A DNA stretch of 16,345 bases from JAFDXJ01 sp038257845 (GCA_038257845.1 JBBSQL010000058.1:1-16345), one strand, 5' to 3'. Shown: positions 1 through 5,833, counted from the stretch's first letter. Made by a program: numbers and translations. The notes: generated by a model from the letters alone, not told the origin.

Positions 1-1
1 A

Positions 2-118
2 GATGAATACCATTATAGATACAATAGACGCAACCATATGGGGTCAATCTTCAATTTGCTTATAGAAAGAATGGTGAAAAATGAACCTAAGCGCCTAAAA
101 TCAACAGATGGTAAGTGA
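2..118 (+). CDS. IS1595/ISXO2-like transposase, C-terminal fragment (cut by window edge)
   Basis: An open frame enters from the left edge and ends at TGA 116-118, giving 38 residues. It begins DEYHYRYNRRNH and continues with a hydrophobic, basic tail (SIFNLLIERMVKNEP). The aspartate, tyrosine and paired arginines followed by a helix match the end of the ISXO2-like DDE transposase domain of IS1595-family elements. That family's C-terminus typically reads like 'DE(F/Y)xxRFNRRxxxxxxFxxLLxRMV'. The catalytic core, the left end and most of the gene lie outside the window, so intactness cannot be judged. No right terminal inverted repeat could be recognised in the 40 bp before the next gene. The assignment comes from remembered family motifs, not a search. 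Confidence 0.65.
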   Translation, partial: DEYHYRYNRRNHMGSIFNLLIERMVKNEPKRLKSTDGK

Positions 119-158
119 GATCTAAGCGTATATACCTATAATTCAAATACATAAAATT

Positions 159-500
159 ATGAATCCAGCAAATGTTGACAAAGTAGAAAAAGAATATATG
201 AAATCCATGGTATCATGCATGAATTCTTTATTGTGTAATGGTTTTGAAACACAATTCCATGCTATGGAAAACGGCTTAAAATCATTAACCACTGAAAAAA
301 CATTTCAGCCTGATGATGTTAAAATTGTAAATTTTTATCGTTTTGAAGGTGAGTCCGATCCTGGTGATAGTGCAATTCTTTACGCTATTGAAACAAGTGA
401 TGGAGAAAAAGGAACCTTAACGGATTCTTATGGACACACTAACGATTCAAACGTCACTAAATTTATTCAGAGAGTAACGGATATTACTAAAGTTGTTTAA
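159..500 (+). CDS. Small conserved Bacteroidota protein (family often mislabelled phosphoribosylpyrophosphate synthetase)
   Basis: This 113-residue soluble protein has no signal peptide or membrane segment. Its second half carries the block FYRFEGESDPGDSAILYAIE (about residues 60-79), followed by DGEKGTLTDSYG. I recognise this as the core of a roughly 100-residue family common in Chitinophagaceae and Flavobacteria. Databases sometimes call that family 'phosphoribosylpyrophosphate synthetase'. Nothing resembling the PRPP-binding loop or the catalytic flexible loop of true PRPP synthetase is present, and the protein is about a third of that enzyme's length, so the enzymatic name should not be used. 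The N-terminal 40 residues hold two cysteines (CMNSLLC) and are less typical. The gene starts 40 bp after the transposase fragment, with no clear ribosome binding site or promoter. Function unknown. Confidence 0.65.
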   Translation: MNPANVDKVEKEYMKSMVSCMNSLLCNGFETQFHAMENGLKSLTTEKTFQPDDVKIVNFYRFEGESDPGDSAILYAIETSDGEKGTLTDSYGHTNDSNVTKFIQRVTDITKVV

Positions 501-538
501 CTAAATTCTATGAAATTATTGGTTGGGGGTTGTGCGCT

Positions 539-572
539 ATTTTATAAAGTAATTGTAAGGAAGTTATAAAAT
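539..572. terminator. AT-only inverted repeat between convergent genes (weak terminator candidate)
   Basis: ATTTTATAA (539-547) and TTATAAAAT (564-572) form a perfect 9-bp inverted repeat with a 16-nt loop. It lies between the convergent ends of the small plus-strand gene and the DUF5777 gene. With no G-C pairs and no strong T-run, a terminator role is a positional guess. Confidence 0.25.
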
Positions 573-594
573 TAACGAACAATAAAAAATACTT

Positions 595-1560
595 TTAATG
601 TCTTTTATGCGACAGATTAAATACTCTTGAAATATTAAATCCGAATTTATAACCACCTTTTAACCAGCTATCTGTAGTATTAGTAATAAAATTATTTTCA
701 ACAATTCCGGATGCGTTGGTAAAGTTCAAATGAAATACATGTCCGCCTGTTTCAATTTCCACTCCAACAGCCAAAGGATTATAAAATGCGATAGTGGGAT
801 TATTGATACGGTATTTTGAGAATGTATAAAAATAATCAGCAATTATGGCTACACGTTTTGTAATTTTAAAACGAAAACCGCCTCCCATAGAAATCAGATC
901 ATTACTTTCTTCCGCGCCATTATCAGTATTAATATTTGCCAATACATAATTACGATGCTGGATAGTTGGCAATAATTCCATTGAAAAGCGCCATCCAAAT
1001 TTACGTGCAATTATTAATTGACCTATGTATGAAATACGGTGAATATCTTCTTGATGAAAATAAACACTTGGGTCTATTCCCTTATAAAACTGAGTTGACG
1101 CCTGCGGATTGTAACCCATGTCTCCATAAAATGCCAGTGAAAAAGGAACATGATTATCAATGGTTTGTGAAAGCATGCGATATTTTATAAGCCCATCAAC
1201 CAATTCACTTTGCTTACTTCTGCCTATACCTATTGTTAAATTATCTGTAATCCCAAAATCAAAGCCGATTCGTACATCAGTTACATTGTCCAATCCATAA
1301 AGTGTATGAACACCTCCATTACTTGCAACTCCAATATTTCCAAAACGGTGAGTAATATTAAAATTAGATGTTTTAGCTTTTACAGTCTCTGTACTTTGCG
1401 CATTAATTATTTTGAAATCTTTAAAGGTTGCCATTGTTTTTTCGTGCGTTTTTTTCCCTCCAACGGAATCAAGCAAATTCAACATGTCATCCTGGGCAAA
1501 AGTATTTAAGCCGAATGTAACTGTAAGAAGAATAAAAAATACTTTTTTAGAAATTTTCAT
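595..1560 (-). CDS. DUF5777-family outer-membrane beta-barrel protein
   Basis: This 321-residue protein has a signal peptide (residues 1-22, MKISKKVFFILL...TFAQ, cleaved after AQ). After a linker come alternating hydrophobic strands typical of a beta-barrel: HRFGNIG, LYGLDNVTDVRIGFDFGITDNLTIGIGRS, KYRML, and late strands ending in YKFGFNISRVF. The segments 'HRFG' and 'RIGFDFGITDNLTIGIGRS' match the DUF5777 family, which is largely restricted to Bacteroidota. Its start lies 11 bp after the YceI stop, so the two are almost certainly co-transcribed. The neighbours (YceI and two CxnCH proteins) suggest an envelope module handling a lipid or redox cofactor, but no substrate is known. The gene ends convergently with the small gene at 159-500. 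Confidence 0.85.
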   Translation of the reverse strand: MKISKKVFFILLTVTFGLNTFAQDDMLNLLDSVGGKKTHEKTMATFKDFKIINAQSTETVKAKTSNFNITHRFGNIGVASNGGVHTLYGLDNVTDVRIGFDFGITDNLTIGIGRSKQSELVDGLIKYRMLSQTIDNHVPFSLAFYGDMGYNPQASTQFYKGIDPSVYFHQEDIHRISYIGQLIIARKFGWRFSMELLPTIQHRNYVLANINTDNGAEESNDLISMGGGFRFKITKRVAIIADYFYTFSKYRINNPTIAFYNPLAVGVEIETGGHVFHLNFTNASGIVENNFITNTTDSWLKGGYKFGFNISRVFNLSHKRH

Positions 1561-1571
1561 CGGATATAATT

Positions 1572-2120
1572 TTAATTCTTTTTAAACGGTTCCAGTATAG
1601 CATTGAATTTTATTTCAGTATCTGCAGGTATAACAGCTGCCTGTAGAGAAGGAATTTTAATATCATGATCAGCAAAAACAACTTTAAATGTTGATGAAAG
1701 TATAATTACATGGCCTTTTACCGTAAGAACTCCTTCAATGGTTCTGTCTTTTTCAACACCATGTATGGTAAGTTTTCCGGAAACGGTTACTTTGTATTCC
1801 CCGTCCTTTGTATAATCAATTTTTTCGTTGATCTTTCCCTTGAAAAATGCATTTGGAAATTTCTCACTTTCCATATAATTTTCATTAAAATGTTCCTGCA
1901 TCAACGGCTTTTCAAATATAAATGCTGTCATTACTATTTTCAATTGCAAATCTCCTGTTGCAGTATTGAGTAAGGGTTTTGAAACTTTATTAACAGCGGC
2001 GATATTTTCCACCGGCGATGCGGAAAAAAAATTTATTTCACAGGTTTTGGCAATATAAATCTGTGCGAATGAGCGTGCAATCAAAACGGCCAATATAATT
2101 AATAAAAATATTTTTTTCAT
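1572..2120 (-). CDS. YceI-family periplasmic protein
   Basis: I place the start at ATG 2120-2118, giving 182 residues. A longer frame to 2159 adds 13 non-signal-like residues, while MKKIFLLIILAVLIARSFAQ is a textbook signal peptide. The mature protein shows the YceI lipocalin-like beta-barrel pattern: strands near KIVMTAFIFEKPLMQEHFNENYM, the hallmark 'SEKFPNAFFKGKI' (usual form E..P.a.F.g.i), then VSGKLTIHGVEKDRTIEGVLTVKG (usual form v.G.LtihGvtk) and a C-terminal DHDIKIPSL strand. Characterised YceI proteins bind polyisoprenoids in the periplasm; binding here is inferred from family membership only. It lies 61 bp downstream of the cytochrome-like lipoprotein gene and 11 bp upstream of the DUF5777 gene, in an apparent operon. 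Confidence 0.88.
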   Translation of the reverse strand: MKKIFLLIILAVLIARSFAQIYIAKTCEINFFSASPVENIAAVNKVSKPLLNTATGDLQLKIVMTAFIFEKPLMQEHFNENYMESEKFPNAFFKGKINEKIDYTKDGEYKVTVSGKLTIHGVEKDRTIEGVLTVKGHVIILSSTFKVVFADHDIKIPSLQAAVIPADTEIKFNAILEPFKKN

Positions 2121-2181
2121 TTTTTTTGTTTTTAAAAATACATTTGTATTACTAAGCAATATACGTGCTATAATTATAACA

Positions 2182-2541
2182 TTAATTATTAAGGCCCCCT
2201 TGCTTTATCCAACAATTTAATTTGCTAATTTGGTCATTTGTCAATCCTGCAGGGGGCATAGGGTTCCCGTTATGATTAACTACACGATTTAATAGTGAAC
2301 CATTGTTTACCTTTGCTTTTAAACCAGCATAAAAAGTAAAATCACCGTAGGAGGAACCCGACTCATGGCAACCAGGGCCTGGATTAGAACAATTAGTTGT
2401 TGTAAGAGGGGCAATTATAATTGAATAGGAAACTGTAGAATCGCACACACTGGTTATTTTTTTTACAGGAAGTTGGCCCTTATCATATTTACAGGAAATT
2501 ATAAAAAGTGCGAGTGCATAAAAAATAAATATTTTCTTCAT
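2182..2541 (-). CDS. Cytochrome-c-like lipoprotein with CX6CH motif
   Basis: This 119-residue lipoprotein has a signal sequence MKKIFIFYALALFIISC with lipobox IISC, so Cys17 is the probable lipidation site. The mature part has a single cytochrome-c-like fold signature. An early Cys...CH (NCSNPGPGCHESG) is followed by 'FTFYAGLKAKVNNGSLLNRVV' and then NPMPPAGLTNDQISKLNCWI. The last segment is the familiar MPP-x-G-Lt-x-x-q-i-x-x-l-x-x-WI-x-x-G ending, which supplies the distal Met. The first two cysteines are separated by six residues (CX6CH) rather than the canonical two, so covalent haem attachment is uncertain. It lies between the CX4CH choice-anchor protein and YceI on the same strand. An envelope electron carrier is plausible; a haem-less relict is the alternative. 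Confidence 0.72.
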   Translation of the reverse strand: MKKIFIFYALALFIISCKYDKGQLPVKKITSVCDSTVSYSIIIAPLTTTNCSNPGPGCHESGSSYGDFTFYAGLKAKVNNGSLLNRVVNHNGNPMPPAGLTNDQISKLNCWIKQGGLNN

Positions 2542-2587
2542 TTTATTTGAATTTTGAAGCTATAAATGTAAAAAAATAATAGACATA

Positions 2588-2618
2588 AAAAAGGCGCTCA
2601 AAGATTAAACGCTTTTCT
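2588..2618 (-). terminator. Hairpin after the choice-anchor V gene (likely terminator)
   Basis: Read on the minus strand, AAAAGCG...CGCCTTTTTT forms an imperfect hairpin: a GCG/CGC core flanked by A-T pairs, with two internal mismatches. It is followed by a run of six T. It lies 23 bp past the stop of the choice-anchor gene and about 45 bp before the lipoprotein start. It may end or attenuate the first gene's transcript, separating it from the three downstream genes. Confidence 0.42.
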
Positions 2619-2640
2619 TTACTATCATCAAAATTGCAAA

Positions 2641-3498
2641 TTATTCAATTATTATCTTTTTATAAGTATGATATTCATTCGCATCAAGTGCTAATAAATA
2701 AACTCCCTTTGCAATGAATGGATCAATCACCAATTGTTTTTTTTGCTCACCCACACTTTGCGTTTCTGTATAAAATGTAATTACAGTTTGCCCATTTAAT
2801 GAAATTAACCGGGCAGAAACAGTTGCATTTTCAGCTAATTGATAAGAAATAGTTGTTGATTCTACAGCCGGATTTGGATATACTGAAAGATTGATAGTTG
2901 AACTACTATTATCATCAACGCTGTTGGCAGATGCCGGGGTTACTACCTGGGAAGTGTTATAAATAAAATCTCCTGACTGATTACCACTATTATTTGCGGC
3001 ATTGCCAGCCGCATAAAATGTAATATTTCCAATGTTGGTGGCGGGTGCAGTCCAGTTAAATGTAAAAGTAAATGTACCGGTACCTGTGTTGCCATTCCCT
3101 GTATGTGTTATATTGGAGCGGGAATTTCCGGTTATAGTAACATTTGCTTTCCTCGTAGTGGTGGTATTTGTTACTGCAATTGTTCCTGCATTTGCACCTG
3201 CGCTGGTTAATGCTTCAAAATCAAATCCAAACAAGGATTGGCCTGTTCTCGCAACAGTTACATTGATGGAATAAACTTGCCCGGGGGTATATTGCCAACC
3301 AGTAAGAGTAGGCGCGCTAATTGTTACGGAACCACCAGCAGTATTCAATGCATTCCCTATATGGCAGCCCGAATCATTGCAAGTTGTTTCACCAGGAGAA
3401 TGAGTTTTACCTAATTTCCCATTACTGTCCATAACTCCTGAAGTCATTGAAAGTATAACGATAATTGATGCGGCTATTAAAGTGATTTTCTTTTTCAT
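2641..3498 (-). CDS. Choice-anchor V domain protein with CX4CH motif and T9SS type A sorting tail
   Basis: This 285-residue exported protein has an N-terminal hydrophobic signal (MKKKITLIAASIIVILSM). The block GKTHSPGETTCNDSGCHIGN follows (about residues 28-47), with a cysteine pair and histidine spaced CX4CH. A beta-rich domain contains 'YTPGQVYSINVTVARTG', 'FGFDFEAL', 'ITHTG', 'FTFNWTAP', 'NITFYAAGNAANNSGNQSGD'. These are the landmarks of the choice-anchor V domain of Bacteroidota. Residues from about 207 (LSVYPNPAVESTTISY) to the C-terminal 'KGVYLLALDANEYHTYKKIIIE' form a typical type A T9SS sorting signal, so the protein is expected to cross the outer membrane and be surface-attached or secreted. 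Family members usually have CXXCH in the same place, so the CX4CH spacing is a variant. It is first in the minus-strand series with the lipoprotein, YceI and DUF5777 genes. Confidence 0.85.
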   Translation of the reverse strand: MKKKITLIAASIIVILSMTSGVMDSNGKLGKTHSPGETTCNDSGCHIGNALNTAGGSVTISAPTLTGWQYTPGQVYSINVTVARTGQSLFGFDFEALTSAGANAGTIAVTNTTTTRKANVTITGNSRSNITHTGNGNTGTGTFTFTFNWTAPATNIGNITFYAAGNAANNSGNQSGDFIYNTSQVVTPASANSVDDNSSSTINLSVYPNPAVESTTISYQLAENATVSARLISLNGQTVITFYTETQSVGEQKKQLVIDPFIAKGVYLLALDANEYHTYKKIIIE

Positions 3499-3609
3499 GA
3501 TTTTTATTTTTTAGTTTCTTGTTTAGCATATAAGAATTTAGCGTACATTAAATTTATTATTTTTTTTTGTTATTTGCAACAAATATCATTTTCAAAACGC
3601 CTGTAAATA

Positions 3610-3667
3610 ATGTAATTTTTTTCTAGAATTATGTAACATCAATTCCGCTTAAGGTGTGCAACTTTGC
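3610..3667 (+). promoter_or_regulatory. Tandem ATGTAA operator plus variant -7 box, upstream of the PRC-barrel gene
   Basis: ATGTAA occurs at 3610-3615 and again at 3631-3636, exactly 21 bp apart in direct orientation. Exactly 22 bp after the second copy lies CAACTTTGC (3659-3667), one base away from the Bacteroidota -7 consensus TAnnTTTG. The ATG of the PRC-barrel gene follows 38 bp later. The same three elements with identical spacings precede two other genes (4589-4646 plus strand; 5833-5776 minus strand). The conservation is seen directly in the sequence; the regulator is unknown. Confidence 0.7.
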
Positions 3668-3705
3668 AATACCAAAAACAAAAACGTAATTTAATAATTA
3701 ACATC

Positions 3706-4359
3706 ATGCTCTACAGTATAAGAAAATTAGTGGGTTACTCCATCGGTGCAATTGATGGGCAAATCGGGAATGTTAAAGAATTTTATTTTGATGATGATAG
3801 TTGGACCATCCGCTATTTAGTTGTTGAAACTGGAAGTTTGCTTTTCAGCCGTAAAATACTTATTTCACCCCAAGCTATTTTACCTTCTGATTTGGAGGAC
3901 AACGTTTTCCCGGTTAATCTTACAATACAACAAATTGAGAACAGTTCTGATATCGATACTGAAAAACCCGTATCACGTCAGCAGGAAATAAAGTTACATA
4001 AACATTACAACTGGATAAATTATTGGAAGAAAGACGCTCATCAAACCGATGAAAAAACAAATGCTCATCCACATTTACGGAACGCCACAAAAATTATACA
4101 TTATTTTGTTAAAGCGAATGATGGCGATGTTGGGAAATTGGCTGGTTTTTTAATTGATATCAACACATGGGAAATTAAGTTTATAGAAGTTCAAATTTTA
4201 GTTCCTGAAAAAAGAGTGATTTTGTTACCAACACTAGTAAAAGAAATAAACTGGGAAAACTCCACAGTATTTATTGATGACACAATGGAAAATATAAAAA
4301 AAAGCCAGGAATATATTACAGCTGAATTAGTGGATAAAGTGGATAAAACAAGCTCTTAA
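3706..4359 (+). CDS. Protein with two PRC-barrel domains
   Basis: The ATG at 3706 gives 217 residues. A longer frame from TTG 3664 overlaps the -7 promoter box, so it is rejected. Residues about 2-75 form a PRC-barrel: LYSIRKLVGYSIGAIDGQIGNVKEFYFDDDSWTIRYLVVETG, then 'RKILISPQAI'. A linker with 'PVSRQQEIKLHKHYNWINYW' is a hallmark of stress-associated two-domain PRC-barrel proteins in bacteria. A second, more divergent PRC-barrel follows (about 120-190; KANDGDVGKLAGFLIDINTWEIKFIEVQI). There is no signal peptide or membrane helix, so it is cytoplasmic. PRC-barrels are small beta-barrels used in RimM and photosynthetic reaction centre H subunits; the role of this stand-alone type is not established. 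It shares its promoter architecture with the membrane gene downstream and with RR1, suggesting one regulon. Confidence 0.82.
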   Translation: MLYSIRKLVGYSIGAIDGQIGNVKEFYFDDDSWTIRYLVVETGSLLFSRKILISPQAILPSDLEDNVFPVNLTIQQIENSSDIDTEKPVSRQQEIKLHKHYNWINYWKKDAHQTDEKTNAHPHLRNATKIIHYFVKANDGDVGKLAGFLIDINTWEIKFIEVQILVPEKRVILLPTLVKEINWENSTVFIDDTMENIKKSQEYITAELVDKVDKTSS

Positions 4360-4588
4360 AAAACAGTTGAATACCAGTTATTGAGGCTCCTATATCAAAT
4401 TTATTTCCCTGAGGCCCATGGCCATATCCCCCTACCCTTTCAATATAACAGTTAATCTCATTTTATAAACATTAAGTTTAATGCTAAAAATATTTTACGG
4501 TCAAAACAAAAACACTCATTGGATTTTTGAAAAATCAAGTTATATGGAACATAATAGAAATTATATTGGATCCCTGAACCTGTAAATT
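4360..4588. other. Intergenic stretch with no recognised gene
   Basis: The 314 bp between the PRC-barrel and membrane genes hold no convincing ORF; a 34-codon frame near 4481 has no support. There is also no strong terminator. The last 85 bp contain the tandem-repeat promoter and leader listed separately, so the membrane gene appears to have its own transcript. Confidence 0.5.
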
Positions 4589-4646
4589 ATGCAAATATTT
4601 AGACGTATTATGTAACAATTACTCTTTAGTAAAACTTCAACTTTGC
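4589..4646 (+). promoter_or_regulatory. Tandem ATGYAA operator plus variant -7 box, upstream of the four-helix membrane gene
   Basis: ATGCAA (4589-4594, one mismatch) and ATGTAA (4610-4615) are 21 bp apart. CAACTTTGC (4638-4646) starts 22 bp after the second copy, and the ATG follows 27 bp later. The proximal block ATTATGTAACA (4607-4617) is identical to that at 3628-3638, and the 20-bp spacer has the same length but unrelated sequence. This argues for selection on the boxes rather than recent duplication. Confidence 0.7.
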
Positions 4647-4673
4647 TCTACTCTTATAATAAATATTGTAATT

Positions 4674-5138
4674 ATGCTAAAGGCCGCAAAAATATCTTTT
4701 TCAGAAGCCAAAATGAAAATATTCATTTTTGGAATAGTCAATTGTGTACTTTATATTATTCTTTTCTTATTCTTGAAATGGTTTAATCTGATGCATTTTT
4801 CAGGATTAAGAATGTTGAATTACGTTATATTTTTTCTTCTTTCTTTATATCAGGTAAAGAGGCGGGTAAAACATGCTGGAAAATACACTCCGTCCATACA
4901 GGCTCTTGGTATTATATTTCTTACAGGTGCATGGTCTTTTTTGCTTTTAGCAGGTTTTATATTAGCATATTCATTGGCGGACCCCTATATAACCGAGCAA
5001 TACTTTAACACATACGGAAAGCTCAATTCAACATCTTCTTTTTTAATTTTTTTTGAGGGAGTAGCCGGTAGTACGATTGTAGCATTAATTGCTATGATTT
5101 ATGCTGATATGTATAAGGACGGCGACAAGAAAATTTAA
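4674..5138 (+). CDS. Four-helix integral membrane protein, family unrecognised
   Basis: This 154-residue protein has four strongly hydrophobic segments: about residues 16-36 (IFIFGIVNCVLYIILFLFL), 46-61 (LNYVIFFLLSLYQ), 78-103 (GIIFLTGAWSFLLLAGFILAYSL) and 127-145 (VAGSTIVALIAMIYADMY). A basic loop (VKRRVKHAGK) lies between helices 2 and 3. The start 27 bp after the -7 box fits a leadered transcript; an internal Met14 is possible. The short first stretch before helix 1 is not a signal peptide. I do not recognise a named family with confidence. The layout and size resemble small Bacteroidota membrane proteins such as DUF4199, but I cannot confirm that. It shares promoter architecture with the PRC-barrel gene and RR1. 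Confidence 0.72.
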   Translation: MLKAAKISFSEAKMKIFIFGIVNCVLYIILFLFLKWFNLMHFSGLRMLNYVIFFLLSLYQVKRRVKHAGKYTPSIQALGIIFLTGAWSFLLLAGFILAYSLADPYITEQYFNTYGKLNSTSSFLIFFEGVAGSTIVALIAMIYADMYKDGDKKI

Positions 5139-5166
5139 TTATTTTTCATTAACACAATTTAGAATA

Positions 5167-5206
5167 TCACTGCGAGTTCTGCTGAAGCAGAAACAGGAAG
5201 CAATCT
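5167..5206. repeat. Dispersed REP-like repeat, TGCGAG...GAAGCAATCT type
   Basis: The segment begins TCACTGCGAG and ends GAAGCAATCT, followed by a T-run. The pair 'TCATTGCGAG...GAAGCAATCT' bounds a short palindromic intergenic repeat seen in many bacterial genomes, recalled from general knowledge. Inside is a perfect 6-bp hairpin with a 4-nt loop, TTCTGC-TGAA-GCAGAA (5177-5192). It lies between the convergent ends of the membrane gene and RR1, where it could act as a terminator. Confidence 0.5.
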
Positions 5207-5315
5207 TTTTTAAACCTTCCCTTCCACTCAAATAATAGGTGCTCAACGCAAATATACCACCTTACAGAGCAGTGACCTGCCATTTTGGGGGTGGTTTACA
5301 AAATGATTATTGGTT

Positions 5316-5744
5316 TTATACAGCAAGACATGATAATAATTCATTAAGCATTAATGGTTTTTCGAGAATGCGAAATGTGGAGGCAGATGTTTTTGGAACA
5401 TTAAAGCCGCTGAGCAGATTTAATTGCGTTTGCGGATACGTTTGTAAAATATATTCCGTTTTCTCCCATCCTGAACCATCAGGCAAAATGTTATCTAAAA
5501 AAATAAATTCAGGGTTTTCTTTTTCGAGCAAAAACATACCTTCTTTTAAAGTATGGGCAATTATGAAGTCAACATTTTCATTTATGAGTAATTTTTTCAT
5601 CAATATGCAAAAATCCTTATCCTCATCTACAAGTAAAATTTTCTTTCTGACATCCGTTAAGGTAGGAAATTTTGCTTTGCGCTTGTCTTTTTGCGAGTTC
5701 CAGTTACCTTTTACAGGAGCCGAGGTAGCTATTGAATTTGTCAT
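5316..5744 (-). CDS. Stand-alone CheY-like receiver protein RR1
   Basis: The start at ATG 5744 (142 residues) is preferred. An upstream in-frame Met at 5807 would lie inside the promoter. Residues 35-142 form a complete receiver domain: acidic pocket D40/E41/D42 (LLVDED), phospho-acceptor Asp84 (FLDN), the Thr/Ser switch Ser112 (LLSG) and Lys129 (EKP). There is no output domain, so it must act through protein partners or as a phosphate relay/sink. Residues 1-34 are a polar, lysine-rich extension absent from its paralogue RR2 at 14999-15340. The shared 109 residues differ at only 18 positions. Its promoter carries the tandem ATGTAA/-7 architecture seen at the PRC-barrel and membrane genes, so it likely belongs to their regulon. 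No histidine kinase is in the window. Confidence 0.85.
   Translation of the reverse strand: MTNSIATSAPVKGNWNSQKDKRKAKFPTLTDVRKKILLVDEDKDFCILMKKLLINENVDFIIAHTLKEGMFLLEKENPEFIFLDNILPDGSGWEKTEYILQTYPQTQLNLLSGFNVPKTSASTFRILEKPLMLNELLSCLAV
5329..5648. repeat. Long direct repeat, left copy (receiver gene RR1)
   Basis: These 320 bases align without gaps to 15012-15331 at a constant offset of 9683. I counted about 32 mismatches by eye, roughly 90% identity. The two copies have the same orientation and flank the glucan synthase gene. Both repeat boundaries coincide approximately with the receiver domain coding region. Confidence 0.85.
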
Positions 5745-5775
5745 TTTGTGTTGTTTAATTTGTAAATGAATTGTT

Positions 5776-5833
5776 GCAAAGATGGATGCTTTCGTACTAA
5801 AAAACATTACATGATCTTAGAAATAAGTTACAT
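5776..5833 (-). promoter_or_regulatory. Tandem ATGTAA operator plus variant -7 box, upstream of RR1
   Basis: On the minus strand, ATGTAA at 5833-5828 and ATGTAA at 5812-5807 are 21 bp apart. CATCTTTGC (5784-5776) begins 22 bp after the second copy, and the RR1 ATG follows 31 bp later. The interval between the repeats (TTATTTCTAAGATC) resembles that upstream of the PRC-barrel gene (T-rich, then TTTCTA), so nearly the whole 33-bp operator is conserved between these two sites. Confidence 0.7.

Noticed and set aside
2121..2159. 13-residue N-terminal extension of YceI
   Set aside because: The ATG at 2120 gives a perfect signal peptide; the extension would bury it behind polar residues.
3032..3274. 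80-codon plus-strand frame opposite the choice-anchor V gene
   Set aside because: It is antisense to strongly patterned beta-domain coding sequence; its valine/proline-rich composition is the mirror of Asn/Thr/Gly codons.
3610..3667. Identification of the ATGTAA repeats as LytTR-type binding sites
   Set aside because: The 21-bp period fits LytTR direct repeats, but the half-site does not match the published LytTR consensus on either strand as I remember it, so no regulator family is named.
3664..3705. Upstream extension of the PRC-barrel protein from a TTG codon
   Set aside because: The TTG lies inside the CAACTTTGC -7 box, so it would be upstream of transcription start. The ATG at 3706 begins the PRC-barrel domain directly.
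5239..5769. 176-codon plus-strand frame opposite RR1
   Set aside because: It is antisense to a receiver domain with all catalytic residues; the matching paralogue at 14999-15340 confirms the minus-strand reading.
5745..5807. 21-residue N-terminal extension of RR1
   Set aside because: Its start codon overlaps the proximal operator region and lies upstream of the -7 box.
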